A DNA stretch of 64,000 nt from Saccharopolyspora kobensis (GCF_900108315.1 NZ_FNVB01000006.1:144180-208179), one strand, 5' to 3'. Counted from the first letter of the stretch, positions 52,631 through 60,617 are shown. The notes: generated by a model from the sequence alone, not told the origin. Made by a program: numbers and translations.

Positions 52631-53221
52631 TCAGGACCGCTGGTCGAGGACCCGGTCCGCGAGCCCGTACTCGACGGCACCCGCCGCGTCGAACACGCGG
52701 TCCCGGTCGGTGTCGTGCCGCAGGTCCGCGACGGCACGACCGGTGTGCGCGGAGAGGATCTCCTCCAGCTGGGTGCGCACCCGCACCACCTCGTCGGCCT
52801 GGATGATCAGGTCCGGGATGGTGCCGCGCCCCTGCGCCGCGGGCTGGTGCAGCACCACGCGGGTGTGCGGCAGCACGGACCGGCGACCGGCCTCCCCCGC
52901 TGCCAGCAGCACGGCACCGGTCGCGACCGCCTGGCCCACGCACGTCGTCGCCACCGGCGCCTTGATGTAGCGGATCGTGTCGTACAGCGCGAGCATCGCC
53001 GACGGGTCGCCGCCCTCGCAGTTGATGTAGAAGTTGATCTCGCGTTCCGGGTTGTCCGCCTCCAGGTGCAGCAGCTGGGCGATCAACGCGTTCGCCACCC
53101 CGGAGTCGATCGCGGTGCCGAGGTAGACGATCCGCTCCGACAGCAGGTGCGAGTAGACGTCCATGATCCGCTCGCCGCCCGCGCTGCGCGTGATGACGTT
53201 GGGGATGGTGTAGGTGCTCAT
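52631..53221 (-). CDS. ClpP-like subunit lacking the catalytic serine
   Basis: 196 residues from ATG 53221. ClpP fold throughout (ERIVYLGTAIDSGVANALIA, INFYINCEGGDPSAMLALYD, RYIKAPVATTCVGQAVATGA). The nucleophile position reads GQAVATGA, where active ClpP has GQAASMGA, so Ala100 replaces Ser. His125 (VVLHQPAAQG) and the Asp of DRDRVF are kept, and the oxyanion SPGGS is CEGGD. It is a ClpR-like inactive subunit, translationally coupled (ATGA overlap) to an intact ClpP, implying a mixed Clp barrel. Confidence 0.88.
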   Translation of the reverse strand: MSTYTIPNVITRSAGGERIMDVYSHLLSERIVYLGTAIDSGVANALIAQLLHLEADNPEREINFYINCEGGDPSAMLALYDTIRYIKAPVATTCVGQAVATGAVLLAAGEAGRRSVLPHTRVVLHQPAAQGRGTIPDLIIQADEVVRVRTQLEEILSAHTGRAVADLRHDTDRDRVFDAAGAVEYGLADRVLDQRS

Positions 53222-53844
53222 GCGCTCGCTCCCGTCGCCGAGGCGAGGCCCATCCGGTGCGTGCGCACGGGCAGGACCTGACCGAGATCGCCGACGACGT
53301 GGTCGATGAACCCGTACTCGCGCGCCTGCTCGGTGGTGAACCAGCGGTCGTGCAGCGAGTCGGTGAAGATCCGTTCGACCGGCTGACCGGTGTCCTCCGC
53401 GATGATCCCGAGCACCGTGTCCCGGGTGTGCCGCAGATCGTCGGCCTGCACCTCCACCTCGACCGCCGACCCGCCGATCCCGGACGACCCCTGGTGCATC
53501 AGGATCCGCGCGTGCGGGAGCGCGAAGCGCTTGCCCGGAGTGCCCGCGGACAGCAGGAACTGCCCAGCGCTGCACGCCAGCCCCAGCGCCAGCGTCGCCA
53601 CGTCGCACGGCACGAGCCGCATCACGTCCCGGATGGCCAGCATCGCGGGCACCGAACCGCCCGGCGAGTGGATCCACAGCGCGATGTCCCTACCGGGATC
53701 CTCGCTCGCGAGGGACAGCATCTGAGTGGCGAGCACGGTCCCGTTGTCGTCGTCGAGCACGCCGTCGAGGACCAGCACCCGCTGCCCGAAGAACCGTTCC
53801 CGAAGCCGATGGTCGAACATCGGCTGCTTCCCGTTGTCGCTCAT
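53218..53844 (-). CDS. clpP: ATP-dependent Clp protease proteolytic subunit
   Basis: 208 residues from ATG 53844. Complete triad: Ser92 in LACSAGQFLL, His117 in ILMHQGSSG, Asp166 in LHDRWFTTEQAREYGF, with oxyanion box IHSPGGSVPAM. Active ClpP heptamer subunit that degrades proteins with a Clp ATPase partner. First gene of the operon; its stop overlaps the start of the Ser-less paralogue. An inverted repeat lies upstream (53887-53916). Confidence 0.93.
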   Translation of the reverse strand: MSDNGKQPMFDHRLRERFFGQRVLVLDGVLDDDNGTVLATQMLSLASEDPGRDIALWIHSPGGSVPAMLAIRDVMRLVPCDVATLALGLACSAGQFLLSAGTPGKRFALPHARILMHQGSSGIGGSAVEVEVQADDLRHTRDTVLGIIAEDTGQPVERIFTDSLHDRWFTTEQAREYGFIDHVVGDLGQVLPVRTHRMGLASATGASA

Positions 53845-53886
53845 GCCCCCGACGATGCCGCCGCCCCGCCGCACTTGGCGGCTCCC

Positions 53887-53916
53887 GCTGCTGTGAGCAG
53901 ATCAGCCCACAGCAGC
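53887..53916. promoter_or_regulatory. Inverted repeat upstream of the clpP operon
   Basis: GCTGCTGTG (53887-53895) and CACAGCAGC (53908-53916) are perfect 9-bp arms separated by 12 bp, 43 bp upstream of the clpP start. Candidate operator for the adjacent ClgR/PopR-like regulator or another factor. It does not match a known ClgR or PopR box that I can recall. Confidence 0.45.
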
Positions 53917-53969
53917 TTGGCACCGAGAGAGCACGGGAGCATCTACCTCTGTGTCCTGCCTCATCCCGG

Positions 53970-54156
53970 ACGGAGATTGCAACCACGCAGGCTTCACCAC
54001 CACCTGGACCGTCCTGGCGGTCCTGTCCACGATCAGAGTCCTCACCGCACTAGCTGTCCGGCCGCGCACAGCAAGTGCCGACCGCGACCGGAGCCGGAAA
54101 GCAGGAGAAGGAAAACCCTCATCGCAAGCCAGTGCTCCTGCCTCCACGCCGCGTGA
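53970..54156 (+). pseudogene. Remnant of the MFS exporter 3' end
   Basis: AGFTTTWTVLAVLSTIRVLT and ALAVRPRTA (about 53988-54075) match RAGFTTTWTVLAALAAIGAL and TAMAVWPRTE near the end of the gene at 50848-52167. In a shifted frame the sequence then ends TLIASQCSCLHAA-stop (54156), matching TLIAGQCSCVRTV-stop. Downstream DNA is also alike for about 25 bp (GTGAGTCCCACCGC-GAGGACGCGCA). There is no start or N-terminal half, and at least one frameshift separates the parts: a decayed duplicate. Confidence 0.8.
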
Positions 54157-54319
54157 GTCCCACCGCCGAGGACGCGCAGCTAACCCACCAGCGAGGACGA
54201 CGCCCCCGTGAGGTCGCATTGACAAACAGGAGAAGACTTAACACGTGGGTTGGACGGGCGTCGCTGTTGATGGATCTGGTTGATCGGCGCGAAGTAAAGA
54301 AGTTCAGAGAAGGCCCGTT

Positions 54320-55270
54320 CTAAGCACACGTCGGTGGCTTCAACTCGTAGGAGTCGATTTCCCAGCCCCCATTAGAATCTCGAAAAAACCCGAAGCTACC
54401 GAGAACGGGACCACCTTCGACCCGCATCCGGCAGGAGTACGCCACCGCGTCGTTGCCTGCGATCACCACAGCGTCGCGATCTAATCGCGGGTTGGCATAA
54501 GCGTTTTGATCCGTGACCTGGTTGCGCAGTTGCTGAGCCGCAGCCTGGCAGTCGGGAGCACCATGAGCTGCGGCGAACGCCTCCTTGCCAGTGTCGGCGA
54601 AGAGGAGGCAGATCATTTCTGGTTTTTCCGAGCGAAGTAAGTTGTACACATCAAAAACTGCATCGACAGGGCTAGGTGACTTCATCGGTCTCCCGGACAC
54701 AAGCCCATGCACCTTCGGGATGGTCGGCTCAGGGGCAGCTGACTGTTGTCCGGAGTTTCTCGACTCCGGCGGCGGTGAATCGTTTCGTCCGATGACGAGC
54801 GTGACGGCACCGTATGTTCCGAAGCCAAGAAGGAGCAACAGCAGAAGTGCAGCGCCGACGAGCGAGAGTCGCGTTTGGCGGTTGTTGTTGATCGTCATCG
54901 GGCCGATGGATATGTGGTTCCGCCCGCGGATGCCCGAGACGTTGGTGATCGTGACGTTTTCCTGGTTGCCACCAACCGCGCTGCTGCTGCCCTGGGTAGG
55001 AGTGTAGGAGGAGGCAGACTCCTGAAGCTGTCGCGCAAATTCCGGGTCACTGCTGATCGCGTCTCGCACGACCGACTGCAACAGCGCCTGTCCTGCGGGC
55101 TCCGTCGGGCTTTGCTCGAACTGATTCCACGCGGATTGGCCGACGTCGGAGTTCAGCACTCGCTCGCGGACGAGATCATAGACGCGCTGAGCACCCTCTT
55201 GGACCGGCTGGCCGGAAGCGAGCGCGGACATCATCTGAACGACTGCGGCCGCGAGCGTGGACGCATCCAT
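54320..55270 (-). CDS. Single-span membrane protein with soluble C-terminal domain
   Basis: 316 residues from ATG 55270 with GGGGGAGC upstream. Helical N-terminal domain (MDASTLAAAVVQMMSALASG, acidic and Gln-rich), then a short polar stretch with Asn-rich strands (NVTITNVSGIRGRNHISIGP), one membrane segment (SLVGAALLLLLLLGFGTYGA), and an exported domain ending in a Cys-containing block (AVAYSCRMRVEGGP, YELKPPTCA). AT-richer codon use than the neighbours suggests transfer. No assigned family; the N-terminal domain resembles a common actinobacterial module. Confidence 0.65.
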   Translation of the reverse strand: MDASTLAAAVVQMMSALASGQPVQEGAQRVYDLVRERVLNSDVGQSAWNQFEQSPTEPAGQALLQSVVRDAISSDPEFARQLQESASSYTPTQGSSSAVGGNQENVTITNVSGIRGRNHISIGPMTINNNRQTRLSLVGAALLLLLLLGFGTYGAVTLVIGRNDSPPPESRNSGQQSAAPEPTIPKVHGLVSGRPMKSPSPVDAVFDVYNLLRSEKPEMICLLFADTGKEAFAAAHGAPDCQAAAQQLRNQVTDQNAYANPRLDRDAVVIAGNDAVAYSCRMRVEGGPVLGSFGFFRDSNGGWEIDSYELKPPTCA

Positions 55271-55642
55271 GTGAGCTCCCCCATGATCGGCAACGCTCGC
55301 TGAGCGTACCGGAATCAGCACTCGCTGTACGCGAGATCGAGCACTTCGCGTCACCTGGCCTGGCTTCCGGCATGACTGACTCGTGCTCGCGTCGACGCTG
55401 TTCCGCCAGTGCCTGCACCTCCGCTACGACGTCCGCGTAGCGCCATCGGACCTGGACCACCAGACATGATCAACTCAGGGCTAATCCACCCTTGTACTTC
55501 GCGTGGTCTTCGATGGTTCAGCGGCCGAGACCACTTCTAAGCTACCTCTGTGATCCGTCTCACTGCCCCGGAAGTTGGGGATTAACCCTCAGCCTGGCTT
55601 GACGGAGAGCGACTTACCAACTCGTCACGAGCTTGCAAAGCA
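55271..55642. other. Gene-free stretch before the tRNA-Arg terminator
   Basis: No convincing gene, repeat or RNA is seen. Short frames exist on both strands (one minus-strand frame of 94 codons overlaps the next gene) but have no ribosome sites. Confidence 0.6.
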
Positions 55643-55669
55643 AGGAACCCCCTGCTGGAGGGGGTTCCT
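55643..55669 (-). terminator. Terminator after tRNA-Arg (minus strand)
   Basis: AGGAACCCCCT (55643-55653) and AGGGGGTTCCT (55659-55669), perfect 11-bp stem with 5-nt loop, 18 bp beyond the tRNA 3' end. On the minus strand it is followed by TGCTTTGC. Confidence 0.8.
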
Positions 55670-55686
55670 GCTGTCTCGACCAGACG

Positions 55687-55759
55687 TGCGCCCGAAGGGA
55701 TTCGAACCCCTAACCTTCTGATCCGTAGTCAGATGCTCTATCCGTTGAGCTACGGGCGC
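55687..55759 (-). tRNA. tRNA-Arg (ACG)
   Basis: Acceptor GCGCCCG/CGGGCGC with A discriminator, T-arm AGGGGTTCGAATCCCT, anticodon stem TCTGA/TCAGA with loop CTACGGA giving ACG. The A34 is the target of TadA (encoded at 36802-37290), which makes ICG reading CGU/CGC/CGA. Confidence 0.97.
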
Positions 55760-55800
55760 TTGTTCATTTGTGGGCTCCCACCTTACGGTAGGAACCGCTG

Positions 55801-55890
55801 CGGAGGCTCCGGGATTTGAACCCGGGAGGGGGCGTAACCCCCAACCGCATTAGCAGTGCGGCGCCATAGACCAGACTAGGCGAAGCCTCC
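55801..55890 (-). tRNA. tRNA-Ser (GCT)
   Basis: Acceptor GGAGGCT/AGCCTCC (one G-T type variation near the 5' end), long variable arm (GGGGGTTACGCCCCC), T-arm CCGGGTTCAAATCCCGG, anticodon loop CTGCTAA giving GCT (reads AGC/AGU). 41 bp upstream of tRNA-Arg on the same strand. Confidence 0.96.
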
Positions 55891-56002
55891 CGGCGTCCTT
55901 CGTGGCCACCGGAGAAAAGACTACAGGGCCCTCCCAAGCCCTTTTCAAGGGGGGTCCACTTAAGCCGCGATCAGCCCGCTGAGCTGCGGAAACGCGTCCG
56001 GA

Positions 56003-56668
56003 TCAGCGCAGGTGGAGGTCGAGCCAGTTCTTCGCGCGGCGCCAGGCCTCCGCGGCCGCCTCCGGGTCGCGGTCGAAGCGGTGGCCCGCGCCCGGGTAGC
56101 GGACCACGTCGGTCACCACCGATGCCGCGTCGGCCGCCTCGCGGAGCTTGTCCACCTCGTCGGCTTCGACGCCCTCGTCGTCGCCGTACAGGCCGAGCCA
56201 CGGGCAGGAAAGCTCGTCCGCGATCTCCACCAGCGGCGGCAGCCCGTCCGACAGCGGGTCGAGGATGCCCCGGCCGCCGACGCTCACCGCCGCGCCCAGC
56301 GTGCGGCTCGCGGCCACCACCAGCGCCGCCGCGCCGCCGATGTCGAAGCCGATGACGCCCTGCCGGTCGGCGGGCACGCCCTGGTCGGACAGCCACACGA
56401 AGGACGCGTCGGTGTCGGCCAGGATCGAGTCGCCGGACAGCCTCCGCACCTGGTCGGGCTCGTCGTCGCGGTGGTACAGGTGCGGTGCGACGGTGAGCCA
56501 GCCCTCCTCCGCGAGGGCGCTGCTCAACTTTCGCACCCGGTCGGTGACGCCGCGGGTCTCGTGCAGGAAGACGAGCCCGCCGCGCACCACGTTGTCCGGT
56601 TCGGCAACGGTGAGGCGGAGCTCGTTGCCGTCGGTGAGCGCGAGCGTCTCGGTCCGGGTTTCTGTCAT
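56003..56668 (-). CDS. Dienelactone-hydrolase-family protein with altered nucleophile
   Basis: 221 residues from ATG 56668. DLH fold: GGLVFLHETRGVTDRVRKLS, the elbow VIGFDIGGAAALVVAASRTL, WLGLYGDDEGV and YPGAGHRFDRDPEAAAEAWR. The elbow G-F-C-x-G-G of dienelactone hydrolases reads G-F-D-I-G-G, so the nucleophile position is Asp109 instead of Cys. His196 and an Asp around 163-164 remain. Asp nucleophiles occur in dehalogenases and epoxide hydrolases, so an ester-forming mechanism of that type is possible, or the protein is not hydrolytic. It stands alone. Confidence 0.8.
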   Translation of the reverse strand: MTETRTETLALTDGNELRLTVAEPDNVVRGGLVFLHETRGVTDRVRKLSSALAEEGWLTVAPHLYHRDDEPDQVRRLSGDSILADTDASFVWLSDQGVPADRQGVIGFDIGGAAALVVAASRTLGAAVSVGGRGILDPLSDGLPPLVEIADELSCPWLGLYGDDEGVEADEVDKLREAADAASVVTDVVRYPGAGHRFDRDPEAAAEAWRRAKNWLDLHLR

Positions 56669-56866
56669 GCCGTGCAGGGAATCACGCCCAGGTGAACACC
56701 AGTCAACAACGTCATCCGGTCGGACCAGCGGGCACTTCACAAGATCACCGGAACGTGCCAGCCGCTTGCACTGACCGGAGCCGCGCCGCGACGTCGAATG
56801 CAGGCTGTTTCGCGGAGCCCCCGCAGGTTAACGTCACCGTGACCGACCTCTGAAGGAGTCGCAGAG

Positions 56867-57916
56867 ATGAGCGTGCGCACCCGTGCCGACCTCGACCAGC
56901 TGCCCGCCTACGTGGCAGGCCGGACCGTGCCCGGTTCGATCAAGCTGGCCAGCAACGAGGTCTCCGAAGGCCCGCTGCCCAGCGCGGTGGCGGCCATCAA
57001 CCAGGCGGCAGGCGAGGTGCACCGGTACCCGGACATGGGCGTCGGCCGCTTGACCGACGCGCTGGCCGCGCACTACCGGGTCGAGCCGGAGCGGATCGCC
57101 GTCGGCTGCGGTTCGGTCGCGCTGTGCGAGCAGCTGGTGCAGGCCACCTGCACCGCCGAGGACGAGGTCATCTTCCCGTGGCGGTCGTTCGAGGCGTACC
57201 CGATCATCACGCAGGTCGTCGGCGCCAAGCAGGTTCCGGTGCCGCTGACCGGTGAGCACGCGCTGGACCTGGAGGCCATGCTCGCCGCCATCACCCCGGC
57301 CACCCGGCTGATGTTCGTCTGCACCCCGAACAACCCGACCGGCACGCTGCTGCGCAAGGCCGAGCTCGCCGCATTCCTGGACCGGGTGCCGGAAGACGTG
57401 CTGGTGGTCCTGGACGAGGCGTACTTCGAGTTCGTCAGCGACCCGGACGCGCCGGACGGCGTGGAGATCACCCGCGAGCGCCGCAACGTGGCCTCGATGC
57501 GCACCTTCTCGAAGGCCTACGGCCTGGCCGGTCTGCGCGTCGGCTACGCGATCGCGCCGCCGGAGGTCGCCGCTGCGCTGCGCAAGGTGATCATCCCCTT
57601 CAGCGTCAACGCCCTCGCCCAGGTCGCCGCGATCGCCTCCCTGGAGGCCCAGGACGAGCTGCGGAAGCGCTGCGCCAACGTGATCGCGGAGCGCGAGCGG
57701 GTGCACCGGGAGCTCGTGTCCCTCGGCTACGAGGTCCCGGAGACCCAGGCGAACTTCGTCTGGCTCCCGCTGGGCGACCGGACGGCGGACTTCAACGAGC
57801 ACTGCCTGCAGAACCGCGTGGTGGTCCGCGCCTTCGTCGGCGAAGGGGCCCGCGTGACGATCGGCCGGCCGGAGGAGAACGACGCCTTCCTCGCAGCCGC
57901 GAAGTCGTTCGTCTGA
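56867..57916 (+). CDS. Histidinol-phosphate/aromatic aminotransferase
   Basis: 349 residues. Class I/II PLP aminotransferase of the HisC type: LASNEVSEGPLPSA, MFVCTPNNPTGTLLRKAELA, VLDEAYFEFV and the PLP lysine Lys216 in RTFSKAYGLAGLRVGY. HisC and the aromatic Pat/TyrB-like homologues cannot be told apart from these motifs; histidinol phosphate or phenylpyruvate/4-hydroxyphenylpyruvate are the candidate partners. No his genes are adjacent, which favours the aromatic-aminotransferase role, matching tyrA elsewhere in the window. Confidence 0.88.
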   Translation: MSVRTRADLDQLPAYVAGRTVPGSIKLASNEVSEGPLPSAVAAINQAAGEVHRYPDMGVGRLTDALAAHYRVEPERIAVGCGSVALCEQLVQATCTAEDEVIFPWRSFEAYPIITQVVGAKQVPVPLTGEHALDLEAMLAAITPATRLMFVCTPNNPTGTLLRKAELAAFLDRVPEDVLVVLDEAYFEFVSDPDAPDGVEITRERRNVASMRTFSKAYGLAGLRVGYAIAPPEVAAALRKVIIPFSVNALAQVAAIASLEAQDELRKRCANVIAERERVHRELVSLGYEVPETQANFVWLPLGDRTADFNEHCLQNRVVVRAFVGEGARVTIGRPEENDAFLAAAKSFV

Positions 57917-58057
57917 GCGCGCGACAATATTCGGAATTCCGACGCGAAATCAATATTTCTGACCGATTCACCGACCATCGGTCCGATTCGCCGCTTACCG
58001 GACGAAACGTTCGGCAAGCGGCGAAGTCGCGTTCGAGGACGACTCGGTCGCGCGGGC

Positions 58058-58073
58058 GATTTCGCGCGAAATC
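58058..58073. repeat. Solo GCGC-core palindrome
   Basis: GATTTCGCGCGAAATC, a perfect 16-bp palindrome, the GCGC-core member of the ATTTC-N4-GAAAT family. It lies in a gene-free stretch (57917-58432). Confidence 0.7.
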
Positions 58074-58244
58074 GGCATTCCGCTCTCAGGCAGGGCACGC
58101 TTTCGGCGAAATCGCCCTGGCAACCGCAACGCCGCTGGTAGGAGCACGTGCGAGCGCGGCCGGGAACCGCCTGTCGAGCGGCCGCCGTAGGCGCCGCGGC
58201 CCAGCCGGGTCTCCGCGCGAATCAGCCGATAAAAGAACAAAAAA

Positions 58245-58292
58245 CGGTGGTGCCCAGCGAAGAGAGGGGGAGTACTTCGCCGGGCACCACCG
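58245..58292 (-). terminator. Strong intrinsic terminator (minus strand)
   Basis: CGGTGGTGCCCAGCGAA (58245-58261) and TTCGCCGGGCACCACCG (58276-58292), 17-bp stem with one mismatch; on the minus strand it is followed by TTTTTTGTTCTTTT. It lies 140 bp beyond the chaplin-like gene, so that transcript has a long 3' end or another short RNA is ended here. Confidence 0.9.
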
Positions 58293-58432
58293 CAGGGGGT
58301 GTGGCCGTCCGAGCCAGGACGACCACGTGGAGCGCGTAGTAATCTACGCAGCTCCGGAATGTAGTTGTGTTCTGCATTGCCCGCCAGCTCGAAAAGCGTC
58401 TTGCACCCGTTCAGGTGGCGGCATTAACGCGA

Positions 58433-58885
58433 TCAGCCAGTGACCGCGTGGTGTCCGCGCACCAGAGCCGGAGCCGGCGCGGTGGGCAGGTCACGGTTCA
58501 CCGGGTCCACGACCTTGGCAGGCGGGTTCACGGCCTGCACCGGCGGCGGGGTGTTCTCCGCCGGCGGCGGGGTGTTCTCCATCGGCGGCGTCTTGCCCTC
58601 CACCGGCGGCTTCGCACCCTCGACCGGCGGGGTGGGGTCGCCGTGCGAGTGGTCGACGATCGGCGCGTTGACGCACTGGTTGCCCTGCGGCGACAGGATC
58701 GACACGACCGCGCCGATCACCGTGATGTTGTTGCCGCACAGCTGGACCGGCAGCACGCTCAGGTTGTTGTCGTTGCCGACGTTGATGCCGTCGTTGTCCG
58801 CGCTGTCGGCGAAGGCCGGAACCCCTCCGGCGAGCAGTCCGGCGCCGGCGACGAATGCGCCTGCGAGGCAAGCAGTTTTACGCAT
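58433..58885 (-). CDS. Chaplin-like secreted protein with Pro-rich tail
   Basis: 150 residues from ATG 58885 (GGGAGG upstream). Signal peptide RKTACLAGAFVAGAGLLAGG ends near PAFADSA. The mature N-terminal domain (residues about 41-85) is like a chaplin repeat, with GINVGNDNNLSVLPVQLCGN followed by NITVIGAVVSI, and two Cys 20 residues apart. A tail of PPVEG, PPME, PPPAE units follows. Chaplins coat aerial hyphae as amyloid; the long tail suggests wall attachment. It follows an L,D-transpeptidase gene by 46 bp. Confidence 0.8.
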   Translation of the reverse strand: MRKTACLAGAFVAGAGLLAGGVPAFADSADNDGINVGNDNNLSVLPVQLCGNNITVIGAVVSILSPQGNQCVNAPIVDHSHGDPTPPVEGAKPPVEGKTPPMENTPPPAENTPPPVQAVNPPAKVVDPVNRDLPTAPAPALVRGHHAVTG

Positions 58886-58931
58886 AGAGCCCTCCCAATT
58901 CGGTTCACTTCGGGGGTGTTCCATCCGCGGG

Positions 58932-59720
58932 CTACCGCAGGTGGACGAGAGTGCCCAGCGGCAGCGTGGTGAGCAGCTGGAGCGCGTCGTCGGGCACCCG
59001 GACGCATCCGTCGCTGCTGGCCTGGCCGAACACCGATGGTTCTGGCCAGCCGTGCAGCGCGACGGTGCCGGGTCCGCCGCCGTAGGTGCTGAAGGTGTTG
59101 GAGTGGGTGCCCAACGGCAGGATGATCGGGCTGAACTTGGTCACCGTCTCCTCGATCGCGGCCATGATGTAGGTCCGGCCGCGCGGGGTCGGTGAAGCCG
59201 GTGCACCGACGCCGACCACCCACTCACCGATCGGTGCGCCGTCCTTGCGCACCACCATGCGGCGGGCGTCGATGTCGACGTCGACCACGTAGGGCGTGCG
59301 GGCGCGTTCGACCGGTCCGTCGGTGCGGACCCACCCGGTGCTGCCGTTCGGGCGGGACGGGAGCAGCACCTGCGCCCACGCCCCCCGCTCGGCGATGATC
59401 GGTACCCAGGTCGGGTTCTCCAGCTGCGTCGCGGGCAGCTTCGCGAACACCGGTCCGTCGGGCGCGTGGTGCACCGCGATGTCCTTCTTGACGCGCAGCA
59501 CCACGCCGTCGGTCTCCCCGTCCGGCGCCGGGTCTTTCGGCGCGGTGGGGAACTCGGTGAAGGTGCTGGCCGGTGCCTGCATGCCGAGATCGGCCCGGGC
59601 CATGATCTGCTCGGGCTGGGCCGCCGGAGCCGTGCCGCAACCGGTGAGCGCGACGCACAGCGCACCGAGCGCAGCACCCAGCTGGATCCTGCGCCTGGCG
59701 GCGGTCGTCCGTGAACTCAT
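58932..59720 (-). CDS. L,D-transpeptidase lipoprotein
   Basis: 262 residues from ATG 59720. Lipobox ALTGC after a basic N-terminus. An SH3-like segment (VRTDGPVERARTPYVVDVDI) precedes the YkuD catalytic domain: HSNTFSTYGGGPGTVALHGW followed by SSDGCVRVPDDALQLLTTLP, with the catalytic His and Cys in HG...SDGCVR. It makes 3-3 peptidoglycan cross-links outside the membrane. It is transcribed with the chaplin-like gene and may attach wall proteins or remodel the wall. Confidence 0.92.
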   Translation of the reverse strand: MSSRTTAARRRIQLGAALGALCVALTGCGTAPAAQPEQIMARADLGMQAPASTFTEFPTAPKDPAPDGETDGVVLRVKKDIAVHHAPDGPVFAKLPATQLENPTWVPIIAERGAWAQVLLPSRPNGSTGWVRTDGPVERARTPYVVDVDIDARRMVVRKDGAPIGEWVVGVGAPASPTPRGRTYIMAAIEETVTKFSPIILPLGTHSNTFSTYGGGPGTVALHGWPEPSVFGQASSDGCVRVPDDALQLLTTLPLGTLVHLR

Positions 59721-59947
59721 GATCGGCTCCTGGCCCGTCGGGGAATGTGCTCGACAGCGTCCGGCGTCGGCCGGGAAGCGCCTGTGCGGTCGGCCGTTGA
59801 CCTGGGAGATCAAGTGCCGGGACGGACGCTAACCCGCGCCCTTCCGCCGCTGGCGCGGGCCGATGGGAGCGCGATCTCGCCGATCAACGGCCTGAACAGG
59901 ACAAACGGGCCAGCTTGATCGATTGCATAAAATCGTTACTAAATAGC

Positions 59948-59989
59948 TGTCGCTCAATAGTGTTGGTTTTTTAGCTCTACCGAGCGACA
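59948..59989. other. AT-rich spacer with an inverted repeat
   Basis: TGTCGCTC (59948-59955) and GAGCGACA (59982-59989) are perfect 8-mers around an AT-rich, T-tract loop, within the 330-bp gap 59721-60050. Probably the promoter region of the L,D-transpeptidase gene and/or a terminator of the lipoprotein gene. Nothing else is seen there. Confidence 0.45.
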
Positions 59990-60050
59990 AATGGCCGGAT
60001 TGCTCAAGCCCGGAAAGGACTCGAACAACCCGGCCAGGAGTGCTGGGACG

Positions 60051-60617
60051 TCACTTCCAGCTGGCGAGCACGCCCAGTTCCTTCTCCTGCGAGTCGGTCG
60101 GCGCGTACTCGACGGTGAACCCGGTCGCGTCCGCCGGAACGTCGTAGACGATCTTCCCGGAGACCGGCTCGCCCTCGGTCAGCAGGTGCAGGAACATGTT
60201 GTCCAGCGACACCGTGGCCGCCTCGTACCGGTTGCCCTGCGAGTCGACCAGCGTGAACTCGTCATCGCTGATGTTGTCGACGGTACCCGCGAGCAGTTCC
60301 GCCTGGGCGTCGACGGCGACGTACTTGCCGACCTCCGGCGGGAAGCTCGCCTGTGCGGGGTCGAGGTCCGCGGGCGCACCGATGGAGATCTTCAGCTTGG
60401 CACCGAGATCCTTGCTGACCTGGGCGAACTCGCCGAAGGCCACCGGGCCACCGGTCGTTTCCTCGGAAGCCTGGCCGGTTTCCGAGGAACTGGTCTCCGA
60501 GCTGCCGGACTCGGTGTTCCTCGGCGGCGTCGGGATGCCGGGGACGCAGCCCGCCAACCCGATCAGTAACGCAGCCGTGGCCAGGGGTGCAATCAGCCTC
60601 TTCAAGGTTCCTCGCAC
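60051..60617 (-). CDS. DUF4352-type lipoprotein
   Basis: 188 residues from GTG 60617. Signal and lipobox in PLATAALLIGLAGC, then a Ser/Thr/Glu linker (ESGSSETSSSETGQASEETT) and an Ig-like beta domain: VGKYVAVDAQAELLAGTVDN, EFTLVDSQGNRYEA, VSGKIVYDVPADATGFTVEY. This pattern fits the DUF4352 family of secreted binding domains. It lies upstream of the wall-modifying genes on the same strand, perhaps all part of an envelope group. A TTG four codons later is a second start candidate. Confidence 0.75.
   Translation of the reverse strand: MRGTLKRLIAPLATAALLIGLAGCVPGIPTPPRNTESGSSETSSSETGQASEETTGGPVAFGEFAQVSKDLGAKLKISIGAPADLDPAQASFPPEVGKYVAVDAQAELLAGTVDNISDDEFTLVDSQGNRYEAATVSLDNMFLHLLTEGEPVSGKIVYDVPADATGFTVEYAPTDSQEKELGVLASWK

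Noticed and set aside
54267..54323. Short + strand frame ending DLVDRREVKKFREGPF
   Set aside because: Downstream of the pump remnant, no ribosome site, and only a few codons; probably chance.
55176..55460. 94-codon minus-strand frame before the AT-rich membrane gene
   Set aside because: Overlaps the start of the gene at 54320-55270 in another frame and its second half has shadow composition.
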